Source of the DNA: Acaryochloris sp. IP29b_bin.148
GTDB taxonomy: Bacteria > Cyanobacteriota > Cyanobacteriia > Thermosynechococcales > Thermosynechococcaceae
Assembly: GCF_028285565.1 (NCBI RefSeq)
Contig: NZ_JANQOY010000080.1
Location: 1-64,000 of the forward strand
Length of the DNA: 64,000 nt
Reading direction: 5' to 3'
Shown: positions 8,758-17,781 of the stretch, one piece after another
Numbering within the stretch: the stretch's first letter is position 1
Layout of the letters: the number at the start of each line of letters is the position of its first letter
Translations under genes and position numbers: made by a program
The notes under the pieces: generated by a model
What the model was told of the DNA's origin: nothing
Databases searched by the model: none
What the model saw: only the letters and a program-made list of their open reading frames with translations

Positions 8758-10104
8758 CTAATTAACAGAACGCTCGTTGGTTATCCATGCTTGAATTGGA
8801 CTTATTTGTGGTGGATAAAGTACGTCTATAGGTGCATTACTCCATTTACGCGAACTTGCTGGTTTGATTTCTTGTACATTATCTAGAACTGGTGTTCTCA
8901 CGGTTCCGGTTCCACTATCCGACCAGCTCTCAACCCAAAAAACGCTTGTATTGAAGATTTCACGGCTATCATTATTGGTGCCACATATATTAGAGGTAGT
9001 CGGCATTAGGCCGCTTGCAGAATTCCGGACAGTATGGGACGGTGCATGGATAAAGACATTACATAAAACAGTACCTTTATCTAACAGAATATCTCCACTA
9101 CCTTGGCCATAAATTTTAACTTGAAATTCTTGGCAATTTTCTGCGGAACCTCCGCAACGAATTACAGTATTTTGTAAATTAATATCTCCACCTACCCATA
9201 GCTCAACGTTTTGACTTGCATTAACATCTATAAAACTGATTGAACTATTATTGGGATTTCCTAGGCCATTAGGATTAAAAGATTTAGATATACTGCTGTT
9301 CACTTGAATATTGCTATTTGTTGAATCTCTTAGAGGTAAAGAAGGACCAGCGGGAGGTAGTGGTGGGTCAGGGATCGAAAGACTTAAGTTCTTAGTAAAG
9401 TGGTTATTTTGAGATTGTGCAGTGATGGAGCTACTGCAAGATCCAACAACGTCTGTGTTTATGGGGCCAACATCAGCATTATCCGCAACCCATAGACCTG
9501 CAAGAGGGACTTCTTCTACTGGAAACTCTACTTCCAATTCAGAAATTGATTCGCTGGGTTGGCCTGCGTTAACCCGTCCTTGAACTCGGAGTATGGAGTT
9601 TTGATCATCATAGGTTAGCAATCGATATTCGCCTTGACTAGGTTCGCTAGGATTAATATCCTGCCATTCTCTGTTCGCAATGCTGACGATCTCAGATGTT
9701 CGATTAATCCCACATTCAGCCAAGATGTTACGAATGTTGTTGGGTAACGCCCAGCTTTCAATAGAGTTGCCACTATCTGGACAAGTACCATCAGGATTTC
9801 TAGTGGGGGGAGTATTCAGATCTGTTGTACAGGCAGGATGATTTGCGATCGCACGATGCTGATTCATCAAAGCTCGGATTTCATTGACCCCGGTTTCGGC
9901 AGCGTTGAGGCTTTTGGCGGTATCTTTTTGTGCGATCGCACTGACTTGACTATCTTGCGATCGCAATAACAGAGTCAAACCCACCAATAGAATGATCAAT
10001 CCCATGCCCATCGCGACGGGTAGAGCAAATCCAGCTTGGCCTCTACGGCATTTCAGCGAATATTCAATCCATCGATTCATAGTTGATGGTCTCAACGAAA
10101 ACAC
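8758..10104 (-). CDS. PilX-like minor pilin/pilus assembly protein
   Basis: A 448-residue protein that starts the minus-strand pilin set. Its leader ends ...GQAG, then FALPVAMGMGL and a hydrophobic helix, followed by KSLNAAETGVNEIRALM, the PilX-type AAE(T/A)G block. Unlike its neighbours it has Val, not Glu, at +5, as PilX and GspK-type tip pseudopilins often do. The C-terminal region is a Ser/Asn-rich, beta-like segment with several cysteines. An internal ATG (10080) is an alternative start. By position and type it is the counterpart of the larger HpsA-like gene in the opposing set. Three HIP1 octamers fall in its 5' end. Confidence 0.8.
   Translation of the reverse strand: MFSLRPSTMNRWIEYSLKCRRGQAGFALPVAMGMGLIILLVGLTLLLRSQDSQVSAIAQKDTAKSLNAAETGVNEIRALMNQHRAIANHPACTTDLNTPPTRNPDGTCPDSGNSIESWALPNNIRNILAECGINRTSEIVSIANREWQDINPSEPSQGEYRLLTYDDQNSILRVQGRVNAGQPSESISELEVEFPVEEVPLAGLWVADNADVGPINTDVVGSCSSSITAQSQNNHFTKNLSLSIPDPPLPPAGPSLPLRDSTNSNIQVNSSISKSFNPNGLGNPNNSSISFIDVNASQNVELWVGGDINLQNTVIRCGGSAENCQEFQVKIYGQGSGDILLDKGTVLCNVFIHAPSHTVRNSASGLMPTTSNICGTNNDSREIFNTSVFWVESWSDSGTGTVRTPVLDNVQEIKPASSRKWSNAPIDVLYPPQISPIQAWITNERSVN
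9845..9964. repeat. Cluster of three HIP1 octamers
   Basis: GCGATCGC occurs at 9845-9852, 9932-9939 and 9957-9964, three copies in 120 bases, inside the 5' end of the PilX-like gene. HIP1 is over-represented in many cyanobacteria; elsewhere in this window copies are typically more than a kilobase apart. Confidence 0.9.
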
Positions 10105-11008
10105 AAATGTAAAGTGATCTGTATAGATAATGCGCGATTAGATTTGTATTAAGACTATACCGAATTTTTGTATGTAATTTAAGTACTTCTTCCCATGACA
10201 ATCAGTAATATTTAATTATGAATACTGCCGCGATTCCTCAATGCTATGTTTATAGACCTTGATCAGACTATAGAACATATACACTGTCATTTTTGGGAAT
10301 CTAGCGAATTTTTGTCGACGCTCAGATAAAAATTATATTCAGTGATCTAGATCACACTGGCAGGTGATTTCGATTTCTACACTGGGTTCAAAGAACGAGA
10401 GCTAGGAGTGGACTTCAGACCTATCCTGAACCACTGTCTTCTTTATCTTTAAAAGATTCAATAGTGTGTTGCTTGGGTGTTAGCGCAGACTAGGAATTAA
10501 GGCTTATTAACAATAAATACTCGTAATCCTGAATTTCTTCAAAGTTATTGGAAGATTAGGGATATTGTATTGCCGTATTAATTATAGTCGGCAATATTTT
10601 TTGCAACTTACTATTTTGTTTTGTCTATTTTTTAACCATTAATGCTTGATTAGTATTTTTCTCTTACCAGAAGTTTGTTGCTATTTTTGTCTGTTTTAGC
10701 GTCTAAGAAGTAGAACTTGTAAGATTTCCGCGATATCACTGAGGTGAGCCAGGAAGATTTTATATAGAGTGATGGTTGGGGATAGAAAAGCTTTGTAGCA
10801 ATATCTACCAGACCTGTGTTTGTCGATCGGTGCTTGGGAGCAACTGAGGCGAACATTGGGCTCAGTCAAGGGACAGTTTTTGTTGGATCTTGGCGGGCTT
10901 TCGCTTGGCCAATTTTGACGCCACAAACCTCTATGTTATATCGCCATTTCAGTGATCAATTTTGTTGAAGTTGCGTCCATCCTAAGGATCAAGAAGAGAG
11001 TTTATCCC
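10105..11008. other. Divergent intergenic region between the two pilin sets
   Basis: This 0.9 kb AT-rich stretch separates two minor-pilin operons that are transcribed away from each other and must hold both promoters. The one clear element is the CRP-type palindrome at 10341-10357. Two short minus-strand reading frames at 10650-10926 show no family features and I do not call them genes. A region around 10800-10930 is richer in GC than its surroundings and may be a decayed coding fragment; I cannot identify it. Confidence 0.6.
10341..10357. promoter_or_regulatory. CRP/SyCRP1-like binding site
   Basis: The 14-base perfect palindrome GTGATCTAGATCAC (10342-10355) lies in AGTGATCTAGATCACAC and matches TGTGA-N6-TCACA at 9 of 10 fixed positions. 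Its inner bases are also those of the Escherichia coli CRP consensus. It is about 240 bases upstream of the PilX-like gene and about 650 upstream of the plus-strand FimT-like gene. In Synechocystis the cAMP receptor SyCRP1 controls pilus and motility genes, so the location fits. Binding is inferred, not shown. Confidence 0.6.
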
Positions 11009-11557
11009 ATGCGTCGAAACACCCTATCTTTTGTATTTTATAATCGCCTGATTCGGTATCAACACACAGCAAATCTAAATGCTGGTATGTCATTAATTGA
11101 AATTTTGGTTGTGGTTGCATTGACAGCAATGTTGGCTGCATTTGCAGCCCCAGCCATCACCTTTGGTACCAATCCACTGAGAGATACATCGAATCGGATG
11201 GCCGCCAATTTCAAGTTAGCAAGGGCCAAAGCGATGGCAAAGACCGCTGCCTATCGGATTCGCCCCCTATCCGTTGGTCAAGTCGTTATCGAGCATGCTA
11301 ATAACTGCAACGAAACCACCTGGACCACAGCCTCAGAATTTGTAACAGAGGATCTGACCTTCGATACACCGACCGAAGTGATTTCAGCACAGGTAGATGG
11401 TTCGGGTGTAGCTAATACGGGCTGGAATGTGTGCTTTAACAGTAGAGGCCGAGCGAATCAAACATTAGAACTGACCTTCCAAGATACAAATACCAATCAA
11501 CAACGAACCTTAGAGATTTTTGTGGGGGGAAATGTTGACCTTAGTGAGATTAGTTGA
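11009..11557 (+). CDS. FimT/GspH-like minor pseudopilin
   Basis: First gene of the plus-strand minor-pilin set, 182 residues from the ATG at 11009, which is preceded by AAGAGAG about 8 bases upstream. A longer in-frame start at 10952 has no such support. The leader ends ...NLNAG, followed by MSLIE (Glu +5) and a hydrophobic helix, then a FimT-type globular domain with an internal Cys pair (NNCNE and WNVCFNSRG). It is clearly a paralogue of the repeat-tailed pilin at 16795-17781: the NFKLARAKAM, WTTAS and CF(N/D)SRG blocks are shared. The PilV-, PilW- and HpsA-like genes follow at short spacing. Confidence 0.86.
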   Translation: MRRNTLSFVFYNRLIRYQHTANLNAGMSLIEILVVVALTAMLAAFAAPAITFGTNPLRDTSNRMAANFKLARAKAMAKTAAYRIRPLSVGQVVIEHANNCNETTWTTASEFVTEDLTFDTPTEVISAQVDGSGVANTGWNVCFNSRGRANQTLELTFQDTNTNQQRTLEIFVGGNVDLSEIS

Positions 11558-11603
11558 CACAGGTACAGAGAAAAACTCATGAATTGTGAAACAGGTTAAC
11601 GTT

Positions 11604-12071
11604 ATGAGCACTAGAGCTAACAGTAAGATTTACAACCATCTTTTAGGTAGGGTACAGCCTAAGAAGAAAAGCGAACAAGGACTCACTTTAGTTGAAGCAG
11701 TAGTCTCTATATTGATCTTTTTTATTGCCCTAGCTGGTATTGTTCCCATCTCTCTAAACTATTCTCTGGCTGCTATTAGAAATGAGCAACGAACTGGGGC
11801 AATTGCCATGTCCCAACAGATTTTGGACGAATTGCGTCAAGTTGATGCTTCCACTTTGCCGGATGGTAATACGACTTTAACAACGTTGCCTTCTGGAGAA
11901 TCATTAACTGATGTTCCATTGATGGGTAAAGAATACAGCTCCCAAATTACTTACTGTCAAACTTCTAGTGCTAGTTACTGTGATGCAAATTCAAGACATA
12001 TCAAAATCGAGGTGCTTAGGGATGGTCAATCAATTTATGAAGTTGAGACTGTCTACACGAAGTTCGAATAA
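11604..12071 (+). CDS. PilV-like minor pseudopilin
   Basis: A 155-residue pilin-like protein with leader ending ...KKKSEQG, then LTLVE (Glu +5) and a hydrophobic helix. The C-terminal part has a closely spaced Cys pair (TYCQTSSASYCD), probably a disulfide. I prefer the ATG at 11604 (AGG 8 bases upstream) over a GTG 18 bases earlier that lacks a ribosome-binding site. Its last 35 bases overlap the start of the PilW-like gene, so the two are probably translationally coupled. It is the second gene of the plus-strand set. Confidence 0.83.
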   Translation: MSTRANSKIYNHLLGRVQPKKKSEQGLTLVEAVVSILIFFIALAGIVPISLNYSLAAIRNEQRTGAIAMSQQILDELRQVDASTLPDGNTTLTTLPSGESLTDVPLMGKEYSSQITYCQTSSASYCDANSRHIKIEVLRDGQSIYEVETVYTKFE

Positions 12072-13062
12072 GGGATTCACCTTAGTTGAGCTGCTGGTAA
12101 CTACGCTGATCTCATCGATTATTTTGGGAGCATCGTTGTCTCTGATTGTTGACCAACGTAAACAGTTTGTCACCGATCAAAATCGGACCCAAGCTAGTCA
12201 GAACCTAAGAACGGGTATGGACTTAGTTGGGACTGATGTGAAATTAGCAGGCGAGCGCTTAGAAGAGGATTTTGAGCAACCTGCTGTGGTGTTGATTGAT
12301 GAGAGCCATAGCAATAACACATCAGATGCAGATGAACTGGTGGTACAGCGAAAACTCATCCCGGAAAAACTAGGTGTTTGCGCAGATGTAGCAGCTGGTG
12401 CTTCTAGCATCACAGTATCCATTGCTTCAGGCTCCGATCTATGTACTTTTTCTAGTAATGAAACACCGACAGCGGATGAATATACAGATCTGCTCAATAT
12501 TTTCCGAGACTACCGTTGTGAGGAGGATGGAACTGCAGGCTGTGCAAGAACGACAGCCCCGGGAGCAGGGAATTGTGATGATGAATGCACTTGGGCTTAT
12601 ATTTATAATCCCAATACTAACTCGGGTGAATTCTTTCAGTATGCCTTTGAAGATGTAGATAGTACCGATCCTGAATTGAACCGCATTTATCTGGGGGGCT
12701 CTTCAACCTTAGCCTCAAATTACCCCGCTGCTGACAACCCAGAAATTTATCTGCTAGAGGAACGGGAGTACAGATTGAATGGTGAGGTCCTTGAGCTGGT
12801 CATTAATCGTCAAAATAGTGAACCACTGCGCTTGATTAATGAAGTCCAAGACTTTGAAGTAACCGTTCAAGCGTCGGGGGCATCTAATTCTTCCTTTAAC
12901 CCTGATGGTGTGCCCACCACAGCGCTTAATTGGCGTGACATTGAGCATATCGAAGTGGAATTAAAAACCAATAACCCTGCTACATCTGATTTGATTGAAC
13001 TTTCAGAAGATAAGCGCACATTATCCTCCAAATTTTTCCCACGTAATATTATCTCCAAATAA
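12037..13062 (+). CDS. PilW-like minor pseudopilin
   Basis: A 341-residue pseudopilin. From the ATG at 12037 the leader is MKLRLSTRSSNKG, followed by FTLVE (Glu +5) and a hydrophobic helix. Next comes the PilW-type helix SQNLRTGMDLVGTDVKLAGERLEE and a large domain with five cysteines between about residues 110 and 190. The start lies inside the end of the PilV-like gene; an ATG at 12022 is an alternative and neither has a strong ribosome-binding site. The HpsA-like gene follows after 9 bases. It is the counterpart of the PilW/HpsC-like gene at 5997-7346 but without its STGGT repeats. Confidence 0.83.
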   Translation: MKLRLSTRSSNKGFTLVELLVTTLISSIILGASLSLIVDQRKQFVTDQNRTQASQNLRTGMDLVGTDVKLAGERLEEDFEQPAVVLIDESHSNNTSDADELVVQRKLIPEKLGVCADVAAGASSITVSIASGSDLCTFSSNETPTADEYTDLLNIFRDYRCEEDGTAGCARTTAPGAGNCDDECTWAYIYNPNTNSGEFFQYAFEDVDSTDPELNRIYLGGSSTLASNYPAADNPEIYLLEEREYRLNGEVLELVINRQNSEPLRLINEVQDFEVTVQASGASNSSFNPDGVPTTALNWRDIEHIEVELKTNNPATSDLIELSEDKRTLSSKFFPRNIISK

Positions 13063-13071
13063 TTTGCAGCT

Positions 13072-15375
13072 ATGAAACGCCAGCCTAAATATTTCCAAAA
13101 GTCCTTATTCCATCTTTATCTGCGGTTGCAGCGACAACAGCAGGTGGAGGGAGGCTACAGTTTAGTGGTCACTGTTGCCATGCTGCTGATCCTATCTACG
13201 CTACTGATCAGTGCCGCCATCATTAGCAAGGTGGATACTGTGAGCACAACCGCTTCCGCCAAAAGTAATATTGGTTTCTATGCTGCTGAAGCAGGACTGA
13301 ATATACGGGCACAGGAAATTAGGAGAGAATTTGAGGGCTATAACCGTCCTTCCGGGACTTCACCTACTTCATGGCAAGACTGCGTGAATGGCACAACAGG
13401 TGCGCAAGGAACACTCGACTTTGGGTGTGATGAAGAACCTTTCCAGGGACAACAAGTCTGGACTTACGTTGAAGAATTTCCGAATAACCCAAGACCAACT
13501 ATCGTTGCCGATGGGCCTTTTGCAGGGCTATCGGCCCAGGAATATATTTATGATGTGGTATCCGTTGCCACTGACCGAGATACGCTTACTAATGAAACAT
13601 CACCGTCTACCATTTTGGGCATGAGATTCAAAAGCCGTTTAGTCCCACTGTTTCAGTTTGCGGCTTTTTATGAGCAAGATATGGATTTTGCCGTTCCGCC
13701 CAGTATGACTGTTAATGGTAGAGTCCATAGCAATAACGATTTATATTTGGATGCCAGTAGCAGCGGCACCTTCTCAATTAATGGCCAAGTCACTTCAGTT
13801 GGGAAGCTCTACCGGGGTGAAAAAATTGATGATGATTGCAGTGGTATTGTCCGAATCGATGATGGATCAGGTTATCGGACCTTAGGATGTAGTGGTAGCA
13901 GGCAAGAGTATACTCAAAGCGATGTTGAATCAGATTGGAATGGCAATATCAATGTTGGCATTGACAAATTAACTGTTCCAGAACCCGATCAGTTTGATGC
14001 ACAAGCTGGCAAACTTTATTGGGACAAAGCTGATTTGAGAGTAGCCCTTGTTTTAGACTCGGGTGGTGATCCAACTGGCATCGAGGTGCAAGACGTAGAT
14101 GGCTCTTCCAACAGCACAGCTACAACCGATTTACGGAGCTGTAGTGCTGATGGTGTTACCACAACATTGCAAAATGAAAACGGTAGTGATGCTAACTATG
14201 AAGCCAACGATACCCAAGTCAAAATAACGAACGGCACAGGGAGCCAGTTTAGCACTGGTGATGTTGTAGTTGTAGGTGATGATATTGACAGCAATGTTAT
14301 TACTTCTGTCACAACTGCAGGTAGCCCTGATCGACTCGATTTTAAGAGGCAGCTTGGACATAGCTATCAATCTGCTTTTCCGAGTGCTGGCGACACTGTT
14401 CGTAAAGCTGTTGTTTCCACTTCTGATACCTTCTATAACTATCGTGAAAAAGAGGGTAGCTCTGGTACAGAGCAAGGTAGATATATCCGCATGTTAGATA
14501 TCAACATGGAAGCCCTGTTCGACTGCGTACAGTCAGAAAGCTTGATGGGGTCTACCAATCTGGATGATGATACCGATGGTGGACTCGTTTGGTTCTTTAC
14601 AGTCAAAGGACCAGACTCTAATACAGATGTGACGGCTAGCGGTAGTCCCAACAACTATGGTGTTCGGATGTACAATGCTGGGACATTAGCATCTACAATA
14701 TCTGGAGCCCCTACCATTCAAGGGTTGACTGTGGTTTCCGATCAAGCTATTTACACTCGGGGCGACTATAACCGCTTCAACAAAAAACCGGCTGCCATAC
14801 TGGGTGATACGATTAATGTCCTTTCCGACGCCTGGAAAATGGACGATTCTAATGGTCGTATTTATAACCCTTTGACAAATATCCCTGGCCCCGAGGACAG
14901 TACTTCTTTTGATGTCATTGTAGGTGCTCTTCGCCAAGCAAGTTCAACTACGATTAATGCTGCCTTTTTGGCTGGGATTGATATTTCTGGCGGTGTGAAT
15001 CAAGGCGGGCAAGATGGTGGGTGGAGTTCTTCTGGTGGTGGATGGAACAACTATCCTCGTTTTCACGAAACATGGTCTGGGGCTACCTTAACTTATAGAG
15101 GGTCAATGGTGACTTTGGGATCACCTCGACGTGTGAATGGTAGCTTTTGTGGTAGTCAGTCCATTAACTCTAGTTGCAACATCTACACTCCTCCAACTCG
15201 TAACTGGGATTACGATACGGATTACGATAATGCTGCAAACTTACCTCCGTTAACCCCCCAAGCAGTTTATCTAGAGCAAGAGTTGTTCCAACGTGAATTT
15301 GATGTCTCTTTCTCAAATAGTGGAAAGCAATATATTGCAACCTTACCCACCATTCAGCCAAGCTTTACGTTTTAA
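13072..15375 (+). CDS. HpsA/PilX-like large pilus-associated protein
   Basis: A 767-residue protein closing the plus-strand pilin set. The N-terminus has a pilin-like hydrophobic helix (GGYSLVVTVAMLLIL), but +5 is Val, not Glu, as in PilX/GspK-type components. FYAAEAGLNIRAQEI is the PilX-type block right after it. The long remainder is Ser/Thr/Gly/Asn-rich and beta-like, with ordered motifs such as FAAFYEQDMDFAVPPSMTVNG and VHSNNDLYLD, which I recall from the HpsA family of hormogonium polysaccharide proteins. It would be exposed at the pilus tip or outer surface. It starts 9 bases after the PilW-like gene and is followed by a clear terminator. Confidence 0.8.
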   Translation: MKRQPKYFQKSLFHLYLRLQRQQQVEGGYSLVVTVAMLLILSTLLISAAIISKVDTVSTTASAKSNIGFYAAEAGLNIRAQEIRREFEGYNRPSGTSPTSWQDCVNGTTGAQGTLDFGCDEEPFQGQQVWTYVEEFPNNPRPTIVADGPFAGLSAQEYIYDVVSVATDRDTLTNETSPSTILGMRFKSRLVPLFQFAAFYEQDMDFAVPPSMTVNGRVHSNNDLYLDASSSGTFSINGQVTSVGKLYRGEKIDDDCSGIVRIDDGSGYRTLGCSGSRQEYTQSDVESDWNGNINVGIDKLTVPEPDQFDAQAGKLYWDKADLRVALVLDSGGDPTGIEVQDVDGSSNSTATTDLRSCSADGVTTTLQNENGSDANYEANDTQVKITNGTGSQFSTGDVVVVGDDIDSNVITSVTTAGSPDRLDFKRQLGHSYQSAFPSAGDTVRKAVVSTSDTFYNYREKEGSSGTEQGRYIRMLDINMEALFDCVQSESLMGSTNLDDDTDGGLVWFFTVKGPDSNTDVTASGSPNNYGVRMYNAGTLASTISGAPTIQGLTVVSDQAIYTRGDYNRFNKKPAAILGDTINVLSDAWKMDDSNGRIYNPLTNIPGPEDSTSFDVIVGALRQASSTTINAAFLAGIDISGGVNQGGQDGGWSSSGGGWNNYPRFHETWSGATLTYRGSMVTLGSPRRVNGSFCGSQSINSSCNIYTPPTRNWDYDTDYDNAANLPPLTPQAVYLEQELFQREFDVSFSNSGKQYIATLPTIQPSFTF

Positions 15376-15420
15376 GTATTGCTAATAAGAAGTTCAACTG
15401 GAATTCCTGAATAAACTAGG

Positions 15421-15458
15421 AAGCGAGAGTTAGAGATAAATCTAGCTCTTGCTTTTTT
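15421..15458 (+). terminator. Rho-independent terminator of the plus-strand pilin operon
   Basis: A 13-base stem (AAGCGAGAGTTAG at 15421-15433 pairing with CTAGCTCTTGCTT at 15442-15454, with two G-U pairs) and an 8-base loop run straight into a T stretch. It lies 46 bases after the HpsA-like stop codon. Confidence 0.85.
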
Positions 15459-16794
15459 ATGATTGGCATGACTAAAACTATATAAAGATTAGGATAACTT
15501 GTTTATCAAACGAGTTGAGCTTGTAAATATCCTGCTGACAGTCGTCTAGTTTTTAGTAAATTCATAGGAGTCAAAACTCTAGACAGTTAATACTAATTCC
15601 TCATGAGAATGTTTTTTTATCTCGATGAATTGACAAATTTTCAATGTTTTTGAAAACCTATATAGGTCATTTATATGGGAAATTCATATTAGTAAAAAAT
15701 CTATAATATTTACAGTGCACTCAGCTTGTAAATTTTTAATTTAACTGAAATTAGATTTTACACAAGCATTAGTCGAAATATTTCATCAACGCAGGATCTA
15801 AACTGAAGATCCATAGAAAAGAAAGGCTCGGAGTATTGATCAAAAAACTATTCTTTTGTCAAAATCACATTAATAATGTAAGTTGATAGTTAGTTAAGCT
15901 TGACTTAAATATATATATTTTTCCTCTTTAAGAACCGATCATATAAAACAAAAAATGTGCGAGATCGAGTTGGTTCTAATGCTGAAAACTAGCTAAGAGA
16001 ACTCTCTTATACAAATTTCGTATAGAGTATAAACTACTTGATCTACTGAATTAACGGGTTTGAAGTGCCTTTACAGATTAATACAGGTCATCTTACTGAG
16101 TAATGTTGATTTAGAAGCTGAGTTTGATAGTAGTAAACCTAAATGTTTTAACTCTGCAATCTAGCTGAGATACAACAAACTTTTCGACCGAATTATGGGC
16201 CTCTATCCTACTATAGGCATAATGGTAAAGCCATTGACTATAGGATTTAGCAAGAATAGTAACGTAGACCAATATACATTGGCAACTTAGGAACATATCG
16301 CCGTTGCAATTCAGTATTTTAACTTCAGAAATCTTGACTAGTCTTACTTTCAGATATCAAGTTTTCGATTCCAAACTTTATGCATCTGCAAAGATGACAT
16401 GCTCCCCGGCAACTTCAGCCAGCCTGCTGTCTGATCTGCATAAATCTTTTCACCTGTGCAAGCTAAGTATCTATTTAATTAGCATCTGAATCAGGAATAT
16501 TTGAGTTTCAATTCTTACTAGTATACAGACATAATTTTGCTACTTCAAGTAGCAGAACCGACATGTAGATAGGCTCTCTTCATTATTTTTTTATGAATTC
16601 CTTATGTCTGCTATATAATTAAAAGCTGCATATGCTTTTAGTCCAATTTTTACATAACAAAGAATCGATGAAGTACTTGTAGATAAAAGTCTTCATCGAT
16701 TCTTTGGCTATGCCCTTTGTCTAGAGAGGCCGAAGCCACTTAGCGAATAGGCTTGAGAAAGTTTTGGAGATTTTGAGAGAGCTTATCTTAGGAA
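15459..16794. other. Long AT-rich non-coding stretch
   Basis: About 1.3 kb without a supportable gene between the pilin operon and the repeat-tailed pilin. The two short reading frames here (16111-16296 minus, 16304-16489 plus) have no family features or ribosome-binding sites. The only strong structures are the hairpin at 16658-16706 and a small TAAAAGC/GCTTTTA stem near 16619-16640. A small RNA is possible but cannot be shown from sequence alone. Confidence 0.6.
16658..16706. other. Perfect 16-base inverted repeat
   Basis: CAAAGAATCGATGAAG (16658-16673) is an exact inverted repeat of 16691-16706, with a 17-base loop. It lies 89 bases beyond the stop of the repeat-tailed pilin gene, so it could end or stabilise that transcript, but no T-run follows on either strand, unlike a standard terminator. 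Confidence 0.8.
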
Positions 16795-17781
16795 TTACCT
16801 AACGAACTGAGTTAACCAATTGTAGAAGTTACCATAGTGATTGTAGCTGTTGCTACTGCTGTTGTTATTAGGGTTGCTATTGCTGCTGCAGTTGGTCCTA
16901 TGGCCGCCATAGTTACTGCAGTTGTTGCCACTATTGTTGCTATTTCGGTTATTTCCGTTATTTCGGTTATTTCGGTTATTTCGGTTATTTCGGTTATTTC
17001 GGTTATTTCGGTTATTTCGGTTATTTCGGTTATTTCCGTTATTTCGGTTATTTCGGTTATTTCGGTTATTTCGGTTATTTCCGTTACTTTGGTTGTTTCC
17101 GCTACTTTGGGTGCTGTTTGAAGATGTTGTCGAAGTTGTAGGCGTTGTCGAAGTTGTAGGCGTTGTCGAAGTTGTAGGCGTTGTCGAAGTTGTGGGTGTT
17201 GTAGGTGCTGTTGCACTGGCAATAGTAGTTGTACCCAAAGAAGTATCTACGCCCATGGCAATTGTACCCCCTCTAAAAATTTCAACCTCTGCTTGCTTAT
17301 TACTATTTGCTAGCGTGAGTTTAAGATTTTTATTAGCACTTCCTCGGCTATCAAAACAAACACTCCAATCAGCATTATGGGAACCACTATTTTCAGTTGC
17401 TTCTGTGATTGATACCCCATCATTAAGGGTTAAATCTTCACCAACGAAACTTGATGCTGTTGTCCAATCCCCAGACGCTGCATTACAAGAATTTGCCTTT
17501 TCAATAATCATCTCAGTGCTTGAGCTAGAGATAGGTTTGACACGATAGGCAGCGGTTTGAAACATCGCCTTAGAACGAGCCATTTTTAAATTTGCTGACA
17601 CACGAGAGGCAGAATCTCGAACAGAATTTTGTCCAAATGAGGCGATAGTTGGGAAAGAGATAGCAGCTAAAAAACCCGTGATAGCAACGACCGTCATGAC
17701 CTCAAGCATACTAATGCCTGCTTCATTGTTAGAGAGAGCAATACGAGAATAGGTTTTATGGAGATAGGTGTGGTGGTTCAT
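16795..17781 (-). CDS. FimT-like pilin with Thr-Pro and Asn-Asn-Arg repeat tail
   Basis: A 328-residue pilin-like protein. Residues 1-190 are a normal FimT/GspH-type pseudopilin: leader ending ...NNEAG, ISMLE with Glu +5, hydrophobic helix, and a globular domain with a Cys pair, closely resembling the product of 11009-11557. The added tail is unusual: four TTSTTP units, then about 16 Asn-Asn-Arg/Gly triplets, then a Ser/Asn/Tyr-rich end with two cysteines. The tail is strongly basic and probably disordered and surface-exposed. The gene stands alone, downstream of nothing pilus-related on its strand, and looks like a duplicated FimT gene that acquired repeats. Function of the tail is unknown. 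Confidence 0.82.
   Translation of the reverse strand: MNHHTYLHKTYSRIALSNNEAGISMLEVMTVVAITGFLAAISFPTIASFGQNSVRDSASRVSANLKMARSKAMFQTAAYRVKPISSSSTEMIIEKANSCNAASGDWTTASSFVGEDLTLNDGVSITEATENSGSHNADWSVCFDSRGSANKNLKLTLANSNKQAEVEIFRGGTIAMGVDTSLGTTTIASATAPTTPTTSTTPTTSTTPTTSTTPTTSTTSSNSTQSSGNNQSNGNNRNNRNNRNNRNNGNNRNNRNNRNNRNNRNNRNNRNNRNNGNNRNSNNSGNNCSNYGGHRTNCSSNSNPNNNSSSNSYNHYGNFYNWLTQFVR
16941..17099 (-). repeat. 9-base tandem repeat encoding Asn-Asn-Arg
   Basis: Around sixteen copies of a 9-base unit (AATAACCGA on the coding strand, with occasional G/A variants giving NNG) make up the tail of the pilin gene. Because no stop codon occurs in the unit, other frames and the opposite strand also stay open here; those are shadows. 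Confidence 0.92.
17126..17197 (-). repeat. 18-base tandem repeat encoding Thr-Thr-Pro/Ser
   Basis: Four copies of an 18-base unit (plus-strand GTTGTCGAAGTTGTAGGC) start at 17126, 17144, 17162 and 17180; the last differs by two bases. They form the Thr/Pro linker between the pilin domain and the NNR tail. Confidence 0.92.

Noticed and set aside
10650-10926. Two overlapping minus-strand reading frames in the pilin spacer
   Set aside because: No family features, no ribosome-binding site and no conserved composition; the area may be a decayed fragment.
16941-17197. Possible CRISPR array
   Set aside because: The repeats are 9 and 18 bases, contiguous, without spacers, and lie in frame within a coding gene.
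16837-17548. Long plus-strand and alternate-frame reading frames with VIS, LFR or ITE repeats over the pilin tail
   Set aside because: They only read the 9-base repeat in other frames; the minus-strand pilin gene has the leader, Glu+5 motif and a paralogue.
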